A program made the translations under genes and the position numbers. DNA of 64,000 bases from Streptomyces mobaraensis NBRC 13819 = DSM 40847 (GTDB lineage: Bacteria > Actinomycetota > Actinomycetes > Streptomycetales > Streptomycetaceae), in contig NZ_CP072827.1 in NCBI RefSeq assembly GCF_017916255.1, positions 3,286,001-3,350,000 of the forward strand, given 5' to 3'. The notes under the pieces were generated by a model. That model was not told the DNA's origin, ran no database searches, and was given only the letters and a program-made list of their open reading frames with translations. Positions 19,672 to 31,867 of the stretch are shown one piece after another (positions within the stretch are counted from its first letter, which is position 1; each line of letters opens with the position of its first letter).

Positions 19672-21825
19672 TTGAACATCTCACAGCGCAGAACCGTTCC
19701 GTTCCAGAACGCGCGTCCGGTCGGACGTCGGTCTGTGCTCGCCGGGATCGCGGCCGTCACGGCCGCCGTGGCGACGGGATGCAGCGACAGCGGTTCCGAG
19801 AAGTCCGCCCCCTCCGCCTCCCCCGTCCGCGCGGTGGACCCGCACACCACCCAGTCCTTCGGTGACGCGCGCGGGCCGCTGCTGCTCCAGGTGCTGGCCC
19901 ACCCGGACGACGACCTGTTCTTCATGAACCCGGACGCGCTGCACATGGTCCGCGCCGGCGTCCCGGTCGTCTCCGTCTACGTCACGGCCGGCGAGGCCAT
20001 AGGACAGAACTGGGTGGAGGGCATGCCGCGCAAGGAGCGGCAGCACCACGACAAGGCCGCCTACTCCTCCGCCCGCCACCAGGGCCTGCGCCAGGCGTAC
20101 GCGCGGATGCTGGGCAAGCACCCGTTCACCCCCTGGCAGAAGTCCGTGCTGAGCCTGCCGGGCGGGGTGAAGGCCGAGACCAACGAGCTCGTCGCCGGGG
20201 ACCGCCGGGCCCGGCTGGTCTTCCTCAACGTCGCCATGCTCTCCGAGCACAGCGTCCGGCTGCCGCAGCTCTGGGACCAGCCGGGGGCGGAGGCGAAGTC
20301 CCTGGTCGCCAAGGGGTCGCCGTGCACCGAGGTGAGCACCTACCGGCACAGCACGCTGGTGGACGCCCTGGCAACGATCATGGATCGTTTCCGGCCGACC
20401 GTGGTCCACACCATGGACCCCGACCCCGACTACCAGGTCCACGACGCCACGCACCCCAAGGACAACGACTACGGCGCGTGCTCGGACCACCGCGACCACA
20501 CCCCGACCGCCCTCTTCACCTGGAAGGCGCTCTCCCAGTGGTCGGCGGACACGACCCGCCGCGAGAAGCACCCGCCACGCTTCGTGACGACCTCCTACCG
20601 CGGGTACTACAACCAGCGCTGGCCGCACAACCTCCCGCACGAGATCGTCGCGCAGAAGCACGAGCTGGTGGAGGCGTACGGCGGCGCTCCCGACTGGCAC
20701 TGCGGCAACGACGGCGGCTGCGGCGACTACGGCCAGGGCGGCGACCGCCCGCTGAAGAACCGCAAGGGCTGGATCCGCTCCACCCACTACCGCCACCCCG
20801 GCGCCACGCCGACCGTGGACAGCGACCGCTCCGGCCGCCTGGAGGCGTACGGGGTGCTCGGCCTGCACGCCGTGCGCTGGCGCGAGACCTCGGCGGGCAG
20901 CGGCCGCTGGGGCGCCCCGGAGAACCTCGGCGGCGGCCCCCTGGCCCCCGCGCTGACCACGGTCAAGGACGCCGACGGCCGCCGCCTGGTCTTCGCGCTG
21001 CGCTTCTCCGCCCTGGAGGGCGAGGGCCGCGCCGACACCCGCGAGATCGTCGTCCTGGCCCAGCGGACCCCGGACGGCCCGTTCACCGGCTGGACCGGCC
21101 TCGGCAACCCCGAGCACAGCGCCGACCGGGGCCGCCGGGTGGGTGTCCCCGTGGCGGTCACCGACCCCGACGGGCGCGTCCACCTGTTCGTCCGCAACGC
21201 GGGCAAGGGCGTCTCCACCCGGGTCCGCGAGCGCGACGGCAAGTGGGGCAAGTGGCGCAACCTCGGCGGCCAGGACGTGCAGGAGGGCCTGACCGTCGCG
21301 CTGGACGGGGACCGCCGGATCCACGTCCTGGGCGTCGGCCGCGACACCGTGCACCACTGGAGCCAGGACGGCCCCGGCAAGCCGATGCGCTTCCTCCCCC
21401 TGGACGGCCTCCCGAAGCCGGCGGGCGACCCGGTGGCGGCCCACCCGGGCGACGACGGAAAGCTCGTGGTCGTCTACCGCCAGCCGGCCCAGTCGCGTCC
21501 GCAGGCGTTCCGCCTCACCGGCGACGCGGGGACGGAGGAGCTCAAGGACTCCGCCGTCCGCGACCTCGTCGGCTACGGCCCGCTCACGGCCCGCGCCCTG
21601 CCGCAACGCGGCCACCGCGACGCGCTGATGGTCCTGGGCAAGGACCTGGAGGGCCGCGCCCAGGTCCTCGACGCCGCCTCCGACGACGCCCACCCGACGG
21701 TCGCCGACCGCCAACCGGTCCCGGTGGCCACCCCGGCCCTCCACACGGACGGCGCCCACCGCCTCTGCGTGGTGGGCCTCGCCCCGGACGCGACCCCCTG
21801 GATCTGGCGCCCGGACCTCGGCTGA
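19672..21825 (+). CDS. Secreted or surface PIG-L (LmbE-like) deacetylase with C-terminal beta-propeller-like region
   Basis: 717 residues. The N-terminus carries a twin-arginine motif (GRRSVLAG, residues ~18-25), a hydrophobic stretch and a lipobox-like ATGC, so export by Tat and lipid anchoring are likely. The PIG-L zinc deacetylase domain (about 65-340) shows the metal motif AHPDDDLFF and the second site SDHRDHT. Residues ~370-717 have repeated W/G-rich units (for example RDTVHHWSQDGPG) resembling a sugar-binding beta-propeller. The start is a TTG with GGAG 8 nt upstream; a stop directly precedes it and no other start lies before the RR motif. Substrate unknown, probably an N-acetyl sugar conjugate. 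Confidence 0.85.
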   Translation: MNISQRRTVPFQNARPVGRRSVLAGIAAVTAAVATGCSDSGSEKSAPSASPVRAVDPHTTQSFGDARGPLLLQVLAHPDDDLFFMNPDALHMVRAGVPVVSVYVTAGEAIGQNWVEGMPRKERQHHDKAAYSSARHQGLRQAYARMLGKHPFTPWQKSVLSLPGGVKAETNELVAGDRRARLVFLNVAMLSEHSVRLPQLWDQPGAEAKSLVAKGSPCTEVSTYRHSTLVDALATIMDRFRPTVVHTMDPDPDYQVHDATHPKDNDYGACSDHRDHTPTALFTWKALSQWSADTTRREKHPPRFVTTSYRGYYNQRWPHNLPHEIVAQKHELVEAYGGAPDWHCGNDGGCGDYGQGGDRPLKNRKGWIRSTHYRHPGATPTVDSDRSGRLEAYGVLGLHAVRWRETSAGSGRWGAPENLGGGPLAPALTTVKDADGRRLVFALRFSALEGEGRADTREIVVLAQRTPDGPFTGWTGLGNPEHSADRGRRVGVPVAVTDPDGRVHLFVRNAGKGVSTRVRERDGKWGKWRNLGGQDVQEGLTVALDGDRRIHVLGVGRDTVHHWSQDGPGKPMRFLPLDGLPKPAGDPVAAHPGDDGKLVVVYRQPAQSRPQAFRLTGDAGTEELKDSAVRDLVGYGPLTARALPQRGHRDALMVLGKDLEGRAQVLDAASDDAHPTVADRQPVPVATPALHTDGAHRLCVVGLAPDATPWIWRPDLG

Positions 21826-21848
21826 CCACCACTCACCGCGCCCCCGCT

Positions 21849-22033
21849 CAGCCCGTCCGGCGTTTGAGGACAACCGCGCGCAGCGCGGTTGCGGGGGGCG
21901 CGGGGGCCGACCCCCGCAAGAAACGGTGAAAGGGCGGGACCGGGGCAACAAACCGCGCGCAGCACGGAAGCGGGGGCCCGCGGGGGCGCGGCCCAAGCAG
22001 GAAACGGCGAAAGGGCGGGACCGGGGCACACCC
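21849..22033. repeat. Streptomycete intergenic repeat, two tandem copies
   Basis: Copy one (21849-21949) starts CAGCCCGTCCGGCGTTTGAG, then an inverted repeat around CCGCGCGCAGCGCGG, and ends AAACGGTGAAAGGGCGGGAC. A partial second copy (21950-22033) follows. The same family occurs at 32779-32880 and 50156-50270. From memory this is a very common intergenic element in Streptomyces, often after genes. It fills the 278-nt gap here. Confidence 0.8.
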
Positions 22034-22103
22034 CCACCCGCCTTGCTATCGTGCTGCCCCCGCCGTACCGGAGGCCGCCTCACCCGGGGGAAGGGCGCAC
22101 CCA

Positions 22104-24770
22104 ATGCTCGTCGACCGCGAAGCCGAACTGGCCACCCTCTCCGCGGCCCTGGCGGAAAGCGCCCGCGGCACCGGCGCCTTCGCGGTCGTCCACGGCGCGA
22201 CGGCCCTGGGCAAGACGGAACTGCTGCACGCCCTCCGGACCCGTGCCACGGAACACGGCTTCACGGTCCGCACCGCCCTCGGCAGCCCCACCGAACAGCC
22301 CTTCCCCTACGCCCTGGTGGACCAGTTGGTCCCCGAACTGGCCCTCCTGGCAACGGAGTCGGACCAGGACGAAGCCCAACACACCGTGCCCCCGCACGTC
22401 CTTCGCCGCATCTACCACGCAACCCTCGCCCTCGCCGCGGACCGCCCCCTCCTCCTCTGCGTGGACGACCTGCACTACGCGGACCACGCCTCCCAGCAGT
22501 GCCTCCTCTACCTCGTCCGCAGACTGCGCACGACCCGGGCCGCCCTGGTCGTCACCGAGGCCCCGCACGGCACGGCCCACCGCACTCTGCTGGCCGAACT
22601 CCAGTACCAGCCCCGAACGCGGCACCTGTTCCTCAGCCCTCTCACCCCCCGCGGGATCACCCGCCTCCTCGCCCACCACCTCGGCGAGCCCGCCGCGGCC
22701 CGCCCGACCGCGGAATTCCACCGCCTGACCGGCGGCAACCCGCTCCTCCTGCGCGCCCTGCTGGACGACGCCGCCGCCACGGCGGGGACCGTCCCCCGGC
22801 CCGGCGCGGCGTACCGGAGCGCGGTGCTGGCCTGCGCCCACCGCAGCGGCGCCGAGGCCCTGGCCGTGGCCCGCGCAACGGCCGTCCTCGGCACCACCGA
22901 CACCGCGAGCGCCCCGCACCCCGACGCCCCGCGCGCCACCGGGACCGTGCCTCCCACGAGCCCCGACAGTCCGGACACCGCCCTCCTCGCGGCCACCGCG
23001 GCCCTCGCCCCCCGCGTCGTCCCCCAAGCCCTGGCCGCCCTCACCGCCTCGGCCCTGCACGACGACCACCACCGCCCCCGGCACCCCGCCGTGGCCGAGG
23101 CCCTGCTCGCCGACCCCGACCTCTCCTCCGCCGCCCACACGGCCCTGCGCGCCCGCGCGGCCCGCGCGCTGCACGCCCAGGGCGCACCCGCCGTCGCGGT
23201 CGCCGCGCAACTGATGGCGGGCGCCCCGCTGGGCGAGAGCTGGGAGGCGCCGGCGCTCCGCGCGGCGGCCGAGGAGCACCTGGCGGCCGGCGACACCACC
23301 CTCGCCGCCCGCTACCTGCGCTGCGCGGTGTTCCGCGCGGACGACTCGCCCCAGGGGCTGGCGGACCGGCTGGCCACCGTGGCCGTCGCCTGGCGGCTCG
23401 ACCCGCCGGGCGTCATCACCCAGCTCAGGGCGCTCGCCGGGCACGCCCGTACCGGCCTGCTGCCGCCCCGCGCGATCCTGCACCTCGTCCAGGCCCTGCT
23501 GTGGCACGGCCGCGAGGAGGACGCGATCACGGCCGCCGGGACGCTGCCGGACGAGGACGCGGACCCCCGGTACGCCACCGAGCTGGCCGTCACCCGGCTC
23601 CGCCTGACCCACACCTATCCCGGCACCCTCCCCTGGATGCCGGCCGTCCTCCGCCGGCCCTCCCCCGCACCCGAGCCCACCGACCCGCCGGAACCCGTGG
23701 AGGTCGCGGCGGCGCGTACCCTCCACACCGCGCTGACCGGCGGTGACCCCGACGCCGTCGCCACGGCCGCGGAACGCGTGCTGCGCACCCCCGGCATCGT
23801 CGATCACCGCCCGGACGCCGTGGTCGTCGCCATACAGGCGCTGGTGTACATCGACCGCCTCGACGCCGCGGACGCCTGGTCGGACCGGTTCCTCGCCCCC
23901 CGCCCGGGGTTCCCGACGCCCACCCCCGTCCGGGAGGCCCTACTGCACCAGACCAGGTCGTTCGTCCTCCTGCGCCGGGGCGAGCCGGCCGCGGCGTGCG
24001 AGCACGGCGCCCATGCCCTGGACCTGATGCCCGAGGCGGGCTGGGGCACGGCCCTCGCCTTCCCCCTGGCCGTCCTCGCGGAGGCGCACACCGCCCTGGG
24101 CGAGCACGACAGGGCCGCCGAACTGCTGGACCGGCCGCTCCCCGAGGCGACCCACCGGACGATCTTCACCGTCCCCCACCAGCACGCCCGCGGCCTCCAC
24201 CACCTCGCCCTGGACCGCCCGCGCGACGCGCTCGCCTGCTTCGTCTCCTGCGGCGAGACGCTGCGTTCCTGGGGCCTCGACACCCCGGCGCTGGCGCCCT
24301 GGCGGACCGGTGCCGCCGAGGCGTGGCTGGCCCTGGGCCGGCCGGAGCGGGCCGTCCGGCTGCTGGACGACCGGCAGGCCGCCCCCGTCCACCGCCGTCC
24401 CCGCGCCCGCGCCGGCGCGCTGCGCGTCCTGGCCGCCACCGAGCCGCCCGAGCGCCGCGCGGCGACGCTCACCCGCGCCCTGGAGCTCTACCGCGCCTGC
24501 GGCGACCGGTACGGGATCAGCCGCACCCTCGCCGACCTCGACACCGCGGCGGAGCGGCACCGCACGCCCGCCCCGGCGCCCGGCGTCGTCCTCACGACCG
24601 CCGAGCGCCGGGTGGCCGTCCTGGCGGCACAGGGCCTGTCCAACCGCGAGGTGGCGGCCGAGCTGTCGATCGCGGTGAGCACGGTCGAGCAGCACCTCAC
24701 CCGCGTCTACCGCAAGTACCGCATCAGGCACCGGCGCGAGCTGCGCACCCGGCTGGCCGCCGGCACCTGA
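22104..24770 (+). CDS. LAL-type ATP-binding transcriptional regulator with LuxR HTH
   Basis: An 888-residue STAND-class regulator. The N-terminal AAA-like ATPase has the P-loop GATALGKT (residues 31-38) and a Walker B-like PLLLCVDDLHYAD near 115-127. A long helical region (about 350-800) probably forms TPR-like repeats for ligand or partner sensing. The C-terminal LuxR helix-turn-helix (about 825-885) reads LTTAERRVAVLAAQGLSNRE and VAAELSIAVSTVEQHLTRVY. Such regulators often activate secondary-metabolite or sugar-use genes, but no such operon adjoins it and its target is unknown. GGAAGGG precedes the ATG. Confidence 0.88.
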   Translation: MLVDREAELATLSAALAESARGTGAFAVVHGATALGKTELLHALRTRATEHGFTVRTALGSPTEQPFPYALVDQLVPELALLATESDQDEAQHTVPPHVLRRIYHATLALAADRPLLLCVDDLHYADHASQQCLLYLVRRLRTTRAALVVTEAPHGTAHRTLLAELQYQPRTRHLFLSPLTPRGITRLLAHHLGEPAAARPTAEFHRLTGGNPLLLRALLDDAAATAGTVPRPGAAYRSAVLACAHRSGAEALAVARATAVLGTTDTASAPHPDAPRATGTVPPTSPDSPDTALLAATAALAPRVVPQALAALTASALHDDHHRPRHPAVAEALLADPDLSSAAHTALRARAARALHAQGAPAVAVAAQLMAGAPLGESWEAPALRAAAEEHLAAGDTTLAARYLRCAVFRADDSPQGLADRLATVAVAWRLDPPGVITQLRALAGHARTGLLPPRAILHLVQALLWHGREEDAITAAGTLPDEDADPRYATELAVTRLRLTHTYPGTLPWMPAVLRRPSPAPEPTDPPEPVEVAAARTLHTALTGGDPDAVATAAERVLRTPGIVDHRPDAVVVAIQALVYIDRLDAADAWSDRFLAPRPGFPTPTPVREALLHQTRSFVLLRRGEPAAACEHGAHALDLMPEAGWGTALAFPLAVLAEAHTALGEHDRAAELLDRPLPEATHRTIFTVPHQHARGLHHLALDRPRDALACFVSCGETLRSWGLDTPALAPWRTGAAEAWLALGRPERAVRLLDDRQAAPVHRRPRARAGALRVLAATEPPERRAATLTRALELYRACGDRYGISRTLADLDTAAERHRTPAPAPGVVLTTAERRVAVLAAQGLSNREVAAELSIAVSTVEQHLTRVYRKYRIRHRRELRTRLAAGT

Positions 24771-24789
24771 GGTCCCCCGGACACAAAAG

Positions 24790-24829
24790 CGAGCGGGCCC
24801 GCACATCCGAAGATGTGCGGGCCCGCTCG
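24790..24829. terminator. Bidirectional terminator between LAL regulator and tuf
   Basis: An 18-bp perfect stem with a CGAA tetraloop: left arm 24790-24807, right arm 24812-24829, core GAGCGGGCCCGCACATC. It lies 19 nt after the regulator stop and 34 nt after the tuf stop, serving both converging genes. Confidence 0.92.
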
Positions 24830-24863
24830 GACCTGCAAGGTTCAGACCCGCAAGTAAGAGGAC

Positions 24864-26057
<1,194 letters not shown>

Positions 26058-26230
26058 TGGGGTCCTCCTGGGAGTGGTTCTGTACGCCTGCTACACGGCG
26101 CCAGGGATCTTTGCTGGGGTGCCGTCCGGCGGGGCACCCGCCGCGTGCCGGGAGGTGGCCGGTAGGACCGGGTTCCTCACGATTCGCGGCGGTATGCCCC
26201 GACGGTCGGTGTCAAGCCTAAGGCGTCAGC

Positions 26231-26248
26231 CCCGTCTGTGGAGACGGG
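26231..26248 (-). terminator. Small hairpin after fusA
   Basis: CCCGTCT-GTGG-AGACGGG, a 7-bp perfect stem 7 nt past the fusA stop. It is short and may only attenuate readthrough into tuf. A TTGACA -35-like box (26215-26210) follows immediately, though I see no clear -10 at the right distance. Confidence 0.45.
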
Positions 26249-26254
26249 AGCCGG

Positions 26255-28375
<2,121 letters not shown>

Positions 28376-28414
28376 ATGGCTCAGTCTTCTCTCGGTTCTC
28401 GATGGGGGTAGCGA

Positions 28415-28885
28415 CTACCAGCGGTAGTGCGCGAAGGCCTTGTTGGACTCGGCCATCTTGTGCGTGTCCTCACGCTTCTTGACCGAGGCGCCGAGACCGT
28501 TCGAAGCGTCCAGCAGCTCGTTCATGAGGCGCTCGGTCATGGTCTTCTCGCGACGGGCGCGGGAGTAACCGACCAGCCAGCGCAGCGCCAGGGTGGAGGC
28601 GCGGCCCGGACGGACCTCGACCGGCACCTGGTAGGTCGCGCCACCGACACGGCGGGACTTGACCTCGAGGGCGGGCTTGACGTTCTCAAGCGCGCGCTTC
28701 AGCGTGATGACCGGGTCGTTGCCGGTCTTCTCGCGGAGACCCTCCATGGCGCCGTACACGATGCGCTCGGCGGTGGAGCGCTTGCCGTGCAGCAGGATCT
28801 TGTTGATCAGGGACGTGACCAGAGGAGAGCCGTAGACCGGGTCGATGATGACCGGGCGCTTCGGGGCGGGGCCCTTACGAGGCAT
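28415..28885 (-). CDS. rpsG: 30S ribosomal protein S7
   Basis: S7 nucleates the 30S head and contacts the E-site tRNA. The 156-residue product has the N-terminal [20 protein letters not shown] and the signature core [20 protein letters not shown], with [20 protein letters not shown] and the C-terminal [20 protein letters not shown]. It begins 2 nt after rpsL. Confidence 0.99.
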   Translation of the reverse strand: MPRKGPAPKRPVIIDPVYGSPLVTSLINKILLHGKRSTAERIVYGAMEGLREKTGNDPVITLKRALENVKPALEVKSRRVGGATYQVPVEVRPGRASTLALRWLVGYSRARREKTMTERLMNELLDASNGLGASVKKREDTHKMAESNKAFAHYRW

Positions 28886-28887
28886 TC

Positions 28888-29259
28888 TTACTTCTCCTTC
28901 TTGGCGCCGTAGCGGCTGCGAGCCTGCTTGCGGTTCTTGACGCCCTGGGTGTCGAGCGAGCCACGGATGATCTTGTAGCGAACGCCCGGCAGGTCCTTCA
29001 CACGGCCGCCGCGCACGAGCACGATGGAGTGCTCCTGCAGGTTGTGGCCCTCACCCGGAATGTAAGCGGTGACCTCGATGCCGCTGGTCAGACGCACACG
29101 CGCGACCTTACGCAGGGCCGAGTTCGGCTTCTTCGGGGTGGTCGTGAAAACACGCGTGCAGACGCCACGACGCTGGGGCGAACCCTCGAGTGCGGGCGTC
29201 TTGTTCTTCTCGACCTTGTCCTGCCGGCCCTTTCGGACCAGCTGCTGGATCGTAGGCAC
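28888..29259 (-). CDS. rpsL: 30S ribosomal protein S12
   Basis: S12 monitors decoding at the A site. The 123-residue product starts [20 protein letters not shown]. The streptomycin-relevant loops are wild type: K43 in [14 protein letters not shown] and K88 and P91 in [12 protein letters not shown]. It is the first gene of the str operon, with a strong promoter about 230 nt upstream and a leader holding a short open frame and the 25-nt element shared with rpsJ. Confidence 0.99.
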   Translation of the reverse strand: MPTIQQLVRKGRQDKVEKNKTPALEGSPQRRGVCTRVFTTTPKKPNSALRKVARVRLTSGIEVTAYIPGEGHNLQEHSIVLVRGGRVKDLPGVRYKIIRGSLDTQGVKNRKQARSRYGAKKEK

Positions 29260-29306
29260 CGTTTCTCCGGTTTCTGTGTGCCGATCACGATAAAACTAAC
29301 CTGGGA

Positions 29307-29348
29307 CTACCCCCCGACCCACGCGGTCGGGTGTGTCGAAGGCTGCAT
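29307..29348 (-). CDS. Possible 13-residue leader peptide of the rpsL operon
   Basis: In the rpsL leader an ATG at 29348 opens a 13-codon frame, MQPSTHPTAWVGG, ending in TAG at 29307; a GGCGGGGGT sequence precedes it. The string PTAWVG is also encoded at 19164-19136 in the rpsJ leader ([14 protein letters not shown]), but there no start codon is close. Conservation could therefore reflect the RNA rather than the peptide. Whether it is translated is unknown. Confidence 0.35.
   Translation of the reverse strand: MQPSTHPTAWVGG
29314..29338 (-). promoter_or_regulatory. Leader element shared with the S10 operon
   Basis: Minus strand CGACACACCCGACCGCGTGG plus GTCGG, 24 of 25 bases identical to 19167-19143. 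It folds as a 6-bp CCGACC/GGTCGG hairpin 55-80 nt upstream of rpsL. Confidence 0.6.
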
Positions 29349-29486
29349 ACCCCCGCCGACGGCGGTTCGGCGCAGATTTCGGTGTCTTTGAACCGTTCGG
29401 GACCACGGAGGACCGTCAGGACCCGGCCTCTTGCGCGGTTTGAAGGCACGCACAAGAGCCCAGGGACACCCCAGGCACAAGGTCAG

Positions 29487-29515
29487 AGCGTACCTACCGC
29501 ATGGGCTGCGGTCAA
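29487..29515 (-). promoter_or_regulatory. Promoter of the str (rpsL) operon
   Basis: TTGACC (29515-29510), 17-nt spacer, TACGCT (29492-29487) on the minus strand: a near-consensus vegetative promoter. The inferred start near 29480 gives a leader of about 220 nt. The remaining stretch 29516-29852 up to the next plus-strand gene holds nothing else that I can identify. Confidence 0.7.
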
Positions 29516-29852
29516 AACAAATGCACACGCGGAGGACGTACCGATGTGCGGCGTATGTCCAGTATGAACGAGCGTTCGGCACCGCCGAGGGCCGGAGGCC
29601 GGGGGGAACCGAGCAGAGGGACCGGCTCCGCCCGGACGCCCTCGCGCCACGCCGACCACGCCCGCCCATCGCCGCCACGCGAGCGCAGGCCCCGTCCACA
29701 CCTCCGCTCGCTCCCACAGCTGCCGCGGCGGAACGCCAAACGTATGTGTGATTGCCCATAACCTGACCCGAGACGACGGCGCCCTCGCGGACGGCCCGTC
29801 GCGGGGAGCGTCCGGACGGCGGAGGGGCCCATCGAGGTGGGGGGAGCCTGAC

Positions 29853-30530
29853 ATGTGGGGACGGAAGCGACGGCCGGCGGACGCGGAGCGGCGCCTCGCC
29901 GCCGCGATGGAGGCGGCGGCGGAGGCCCACCGACGTCTGGAGGCACCGGCCGACCGCGTCGACGGCCTCTACCGCGCGATCCAGGGGGCCTGCGGCCACG
30001 GGGACGGCATGCCCAGGAGTTCCACGCGGGAGGCGCTCGCGGACGTTCCGGAGACGCTGGAGAGCTGTCGGCACCTGCTCGCCTCGTACGCGGAGATCCG
30101 CGGCGAGTGGACGCACGCGGAGGTCCCCGACCCGGACGCCATCGACCGCGCCGCCCACCTCTTCGCCTCCTGGGCCGAACAGACCGACGAAGCCGCGGCC
30201 CACTTGGAGGAGCTGCTCGCCGCCCTGACAGAGGTCCGGGCGAACCTGGACGAACTCCGGATCGCCCTCCCGCCCGTCCGCGCCCGCGCCCACGCGGCCG
30301 TGACGGCGGCCCGCGACGACCTCCTCTGGGCGAGGAGCCCGGTCCCCGGACGGTTCGCCCTGGAGGCCCGACTCAACGCCCTCGGCGACCGGTTGCGGGA
30401 GTTGGACGCGGGCCGCGTCGAACTTGTCGAGGACGGGGACGACGTCACCGAGTGGTACCGCGAGGTGGAGACGGGCGCGGCGGAGGTGCGTGACGCGTTG
30501 TCGCGACCGCTCAGCTTCGGAGATCGGTGA
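29853..30530 (+). CDS. Hypothetical coiled-coil protein
   Basis: 225 residues, MWGRKRRPADAERRLAAAME..., with GGGGGAG 6-12 nt before the ATG; a longer frame from 29748 lacks a ribosome site. The protein has no signal peptide and no membrane segment. It is almost entirely charged/Ala-rich helix (heptad-like runs at about 10-40, 95-150 and 165-215). I recognise no family. Its 3' end overlaps the converging DUF397 gene by 20 nt. Position in the island between rpsL and rpoC is the only context. Confidence 0.7.
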   Translation: MWGRKRRPADAERRLAAAMEAAAEAHRRLEAPADRVDGLYRAIQGACGHGDGMPRSSTREALADVPETLESCRHLLASYAEIRGEWTHAEVPDPDAIDRAAHLFASWAEQTDEAAAHLEELLAALTEVRANLDELRIALPPVRARAHAAVTAARDDLLWARSPVPGRFALEARLNALGDRLRELDAGRVELVEDGDDVTEWYREVETGAAEVRDALSRPLSFGDR

Positions 30531-30723
30531 GGAAGGCGGCCCAGGCGGGGGCGGGTATGAGGAGGGTGGGGCCGTGGGGGCGTTTGGAGTCGCGGACGGG
30601 GACAACAAGACCGTTGTTGCCAACGGCGACTTCGAGGCAGTTGTTGCCGCCACTGTTGTCGCCCGACCCGCTGTGACTGCTCTTCCGCCAAGCCACGGAG
30701 CTTAGATCCAGTGCTCTACTCAT
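30511..30723 (-). CDS. DUF397 domain protein
   Basis: 70 residues: MSRALDLSSVAWRKSSHSGS, then NCLEVAV and VPVRDSKRPHGPTLLIPAPA, ending in AWAAFLTDLRS. This is the canonical DUF397 pattern (W-x-KSSxS, CVEVA, VRDSK, W-x-FL). The ATG overlaps the end of the upstream XRE gene by 8 nt. In streptomycetes DUF397 proteins are paired with an adjacent XRE/DUF5753 regulator and antagonise it in a few studied cases (WhiJ-like systems). Confidence 0.92.
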   Translation of the reverse strand: MSRALDLSSVAWRKSSHSGSGDNSGGNNCLEVAVGNNGLVVPVRDSKRPHGPTLLIPAPAWAAFLTDLRS

Positions 30724-31555
30724 GTCCGTACTCCTCTGCAACCGACGTGATCAGCGACAAGGACTCGGCTGGGGACAACGCGACGGCCGTAGCGAAATCG
30801 TAGGAGCGTTCGCACTCCTCCACTACGGACGGATCGTCCAGGAGGTTTCCGCTCAGGTGCCCTTCGCTGTACGCCACCGGTGGTACGTCCTCGAACGCCA
30901 TGAGCGTGAGCGCGCCGTCCAGCAAGGGAGCACCCGCGTCAAACGGCAATACCTGCAACCCGATGTGGCGCCGACGCACCAATGCGGCAATGTGCGAAAG
31001 CTGCTCATGCATCGCGGCAGCACCCCCTACCTTGCGACGGATGACGCTCTCATCGAGGAGAGCCCACAACAAGGGCTTTGTTGGATCACGGAGGATGCGA
31101 GCCCGCGCCAAACGGTTCGTGACCCGAGACTCGATGTCCTCTTCGCTCGCGAAAGGGTGGCCCCCAAGGAAGACGGCGCGCGCATAGGCGGCCGTCTGCA
31201 ACAGGCCAGGCACGAAGATCGGGGCGTACTCTCTGATGCTGGTAGCCAGCCCTTGGAGGTAGGCCACCTCCCTGAAGCAGTCGGCGTACGACGGGTTGTC
31301 GATGAGCTCTTCACACATCCGCGCAAACAGCCCGTCGGTCCCCAACACCGCGTCGAGCCGCACAGCGATCTCCAGTTGAGGCTTGCGAAGCGCCTTCTCG
31401 AACTGACCGATGTACGAGCCCGAGCAAATGACCCTTCTGCCCAGTTCGTCCTGCGACAGCTTCGCGGCCTCGCGCCGACGCTTCAGTTCCCTGCCGAAGA
31501 AGCGCCAGCCGAACTTCGGCTGGCAGTACCGCGACTCACCGTCGGCCTTGGCCAT
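30716..31555 (-). CDS. XRE-family regulator with DUF5753 domain
   Basis: 279 residues. The helix-turn-helix is at about 17-72 (FGRELKRRREAAKLSQDELG, then RVICSGSYIGQFEKALRKPQ), followed by the DUF5753 ligand/partner-type domain (about 95-265) with YAPIFVPGLLQTAAYARAVF and VGGAAAMHEQLSHIAALVRR. It is the typical partner of the DUF397 protein encoded just downstream with overlap. It diverges from the three-gene set at 31.67 kb, whose promoter it may control from the shared 117-nt spacer. Confidence 0.93.
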   Translation of the reverse strand: MAKADGESRYCQPKFGWRFFGRELKRRREAAKLSQDELGRRVICSGSYIGQFEKALRKPQLEIAVRLDAVLGTDGLFARMCEELIDNPSYADCFREVAYLQGLATSIREYAPIFVPGLLQTAAYARAVFLGGHPFASEEDIESRVTNRLARARILRDPTKPLLWALLDESVIRRKVGGAAAMHEQLSHIAALVRRRHIGLQVLPFDAGAPLLDGALTLMAFEDVPPVAYSEGHLSGNLLDDPSVVEECERSYDFATAVALSPAESLSLITSVAEEYGHE

Positions 31556-31672
31556 AGCTTAACTCCGTTTCCGTACAGCGCAGTTGTGTGGACGCAACCC
31601 CTTTCCGAGGCTATCGACGGGCCCCCAAGCTGGGCGCCACATCGGTTCGGCACAACTCGAAGGGAACCCTCC

Positions 31673-31867
31673 ATGACGTACCGCGAAGGCGCCTACGTGG
31701 TGGACACGCGGAGCGCGAAGCTCGCACAGGTCATGGCGCGGGCGGGCGACAGCGTCTACGTCAGACCGCCCGGCGGCGGCCGGGAGTGGGAGGCGCCGGC
31801 GGAGGCGCTGCGCCTGGCGACGCGGGACGAGCAGGCCGCGGCGGGGCTGGCGAGGAGGACGCGATGA
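31673..31867 (+). CDS. Small conserved-type hypothetical protein
   Basis: 64 residues: MTYREGAYVVDTRSAKLAQV, then MARAGDSVYVRPPGGGREWE, ending AAAGLARRTR. AAGGGAACCC precedes the ATG. It resembles small streptomycete proteins found next to XRE/DUF397 genes, with a likely beta-rich first half. Its stop overlaps the next start (ATGA), so the three plus-strand genes form one operon. Confidence 0.75.
   Translation: MTYREGAYVVDTRSAKLAQVMARAGDSVYVRPPGGGREWEAPAEALRLATRDEQAAAGLARRTR

Noticed and set aside
28888..29259. Possible streptomycin-resistance change in rpsL
   Set aside because: K43, K88 and P91 are the sensitive-type residues, so no resistance allele is seen.
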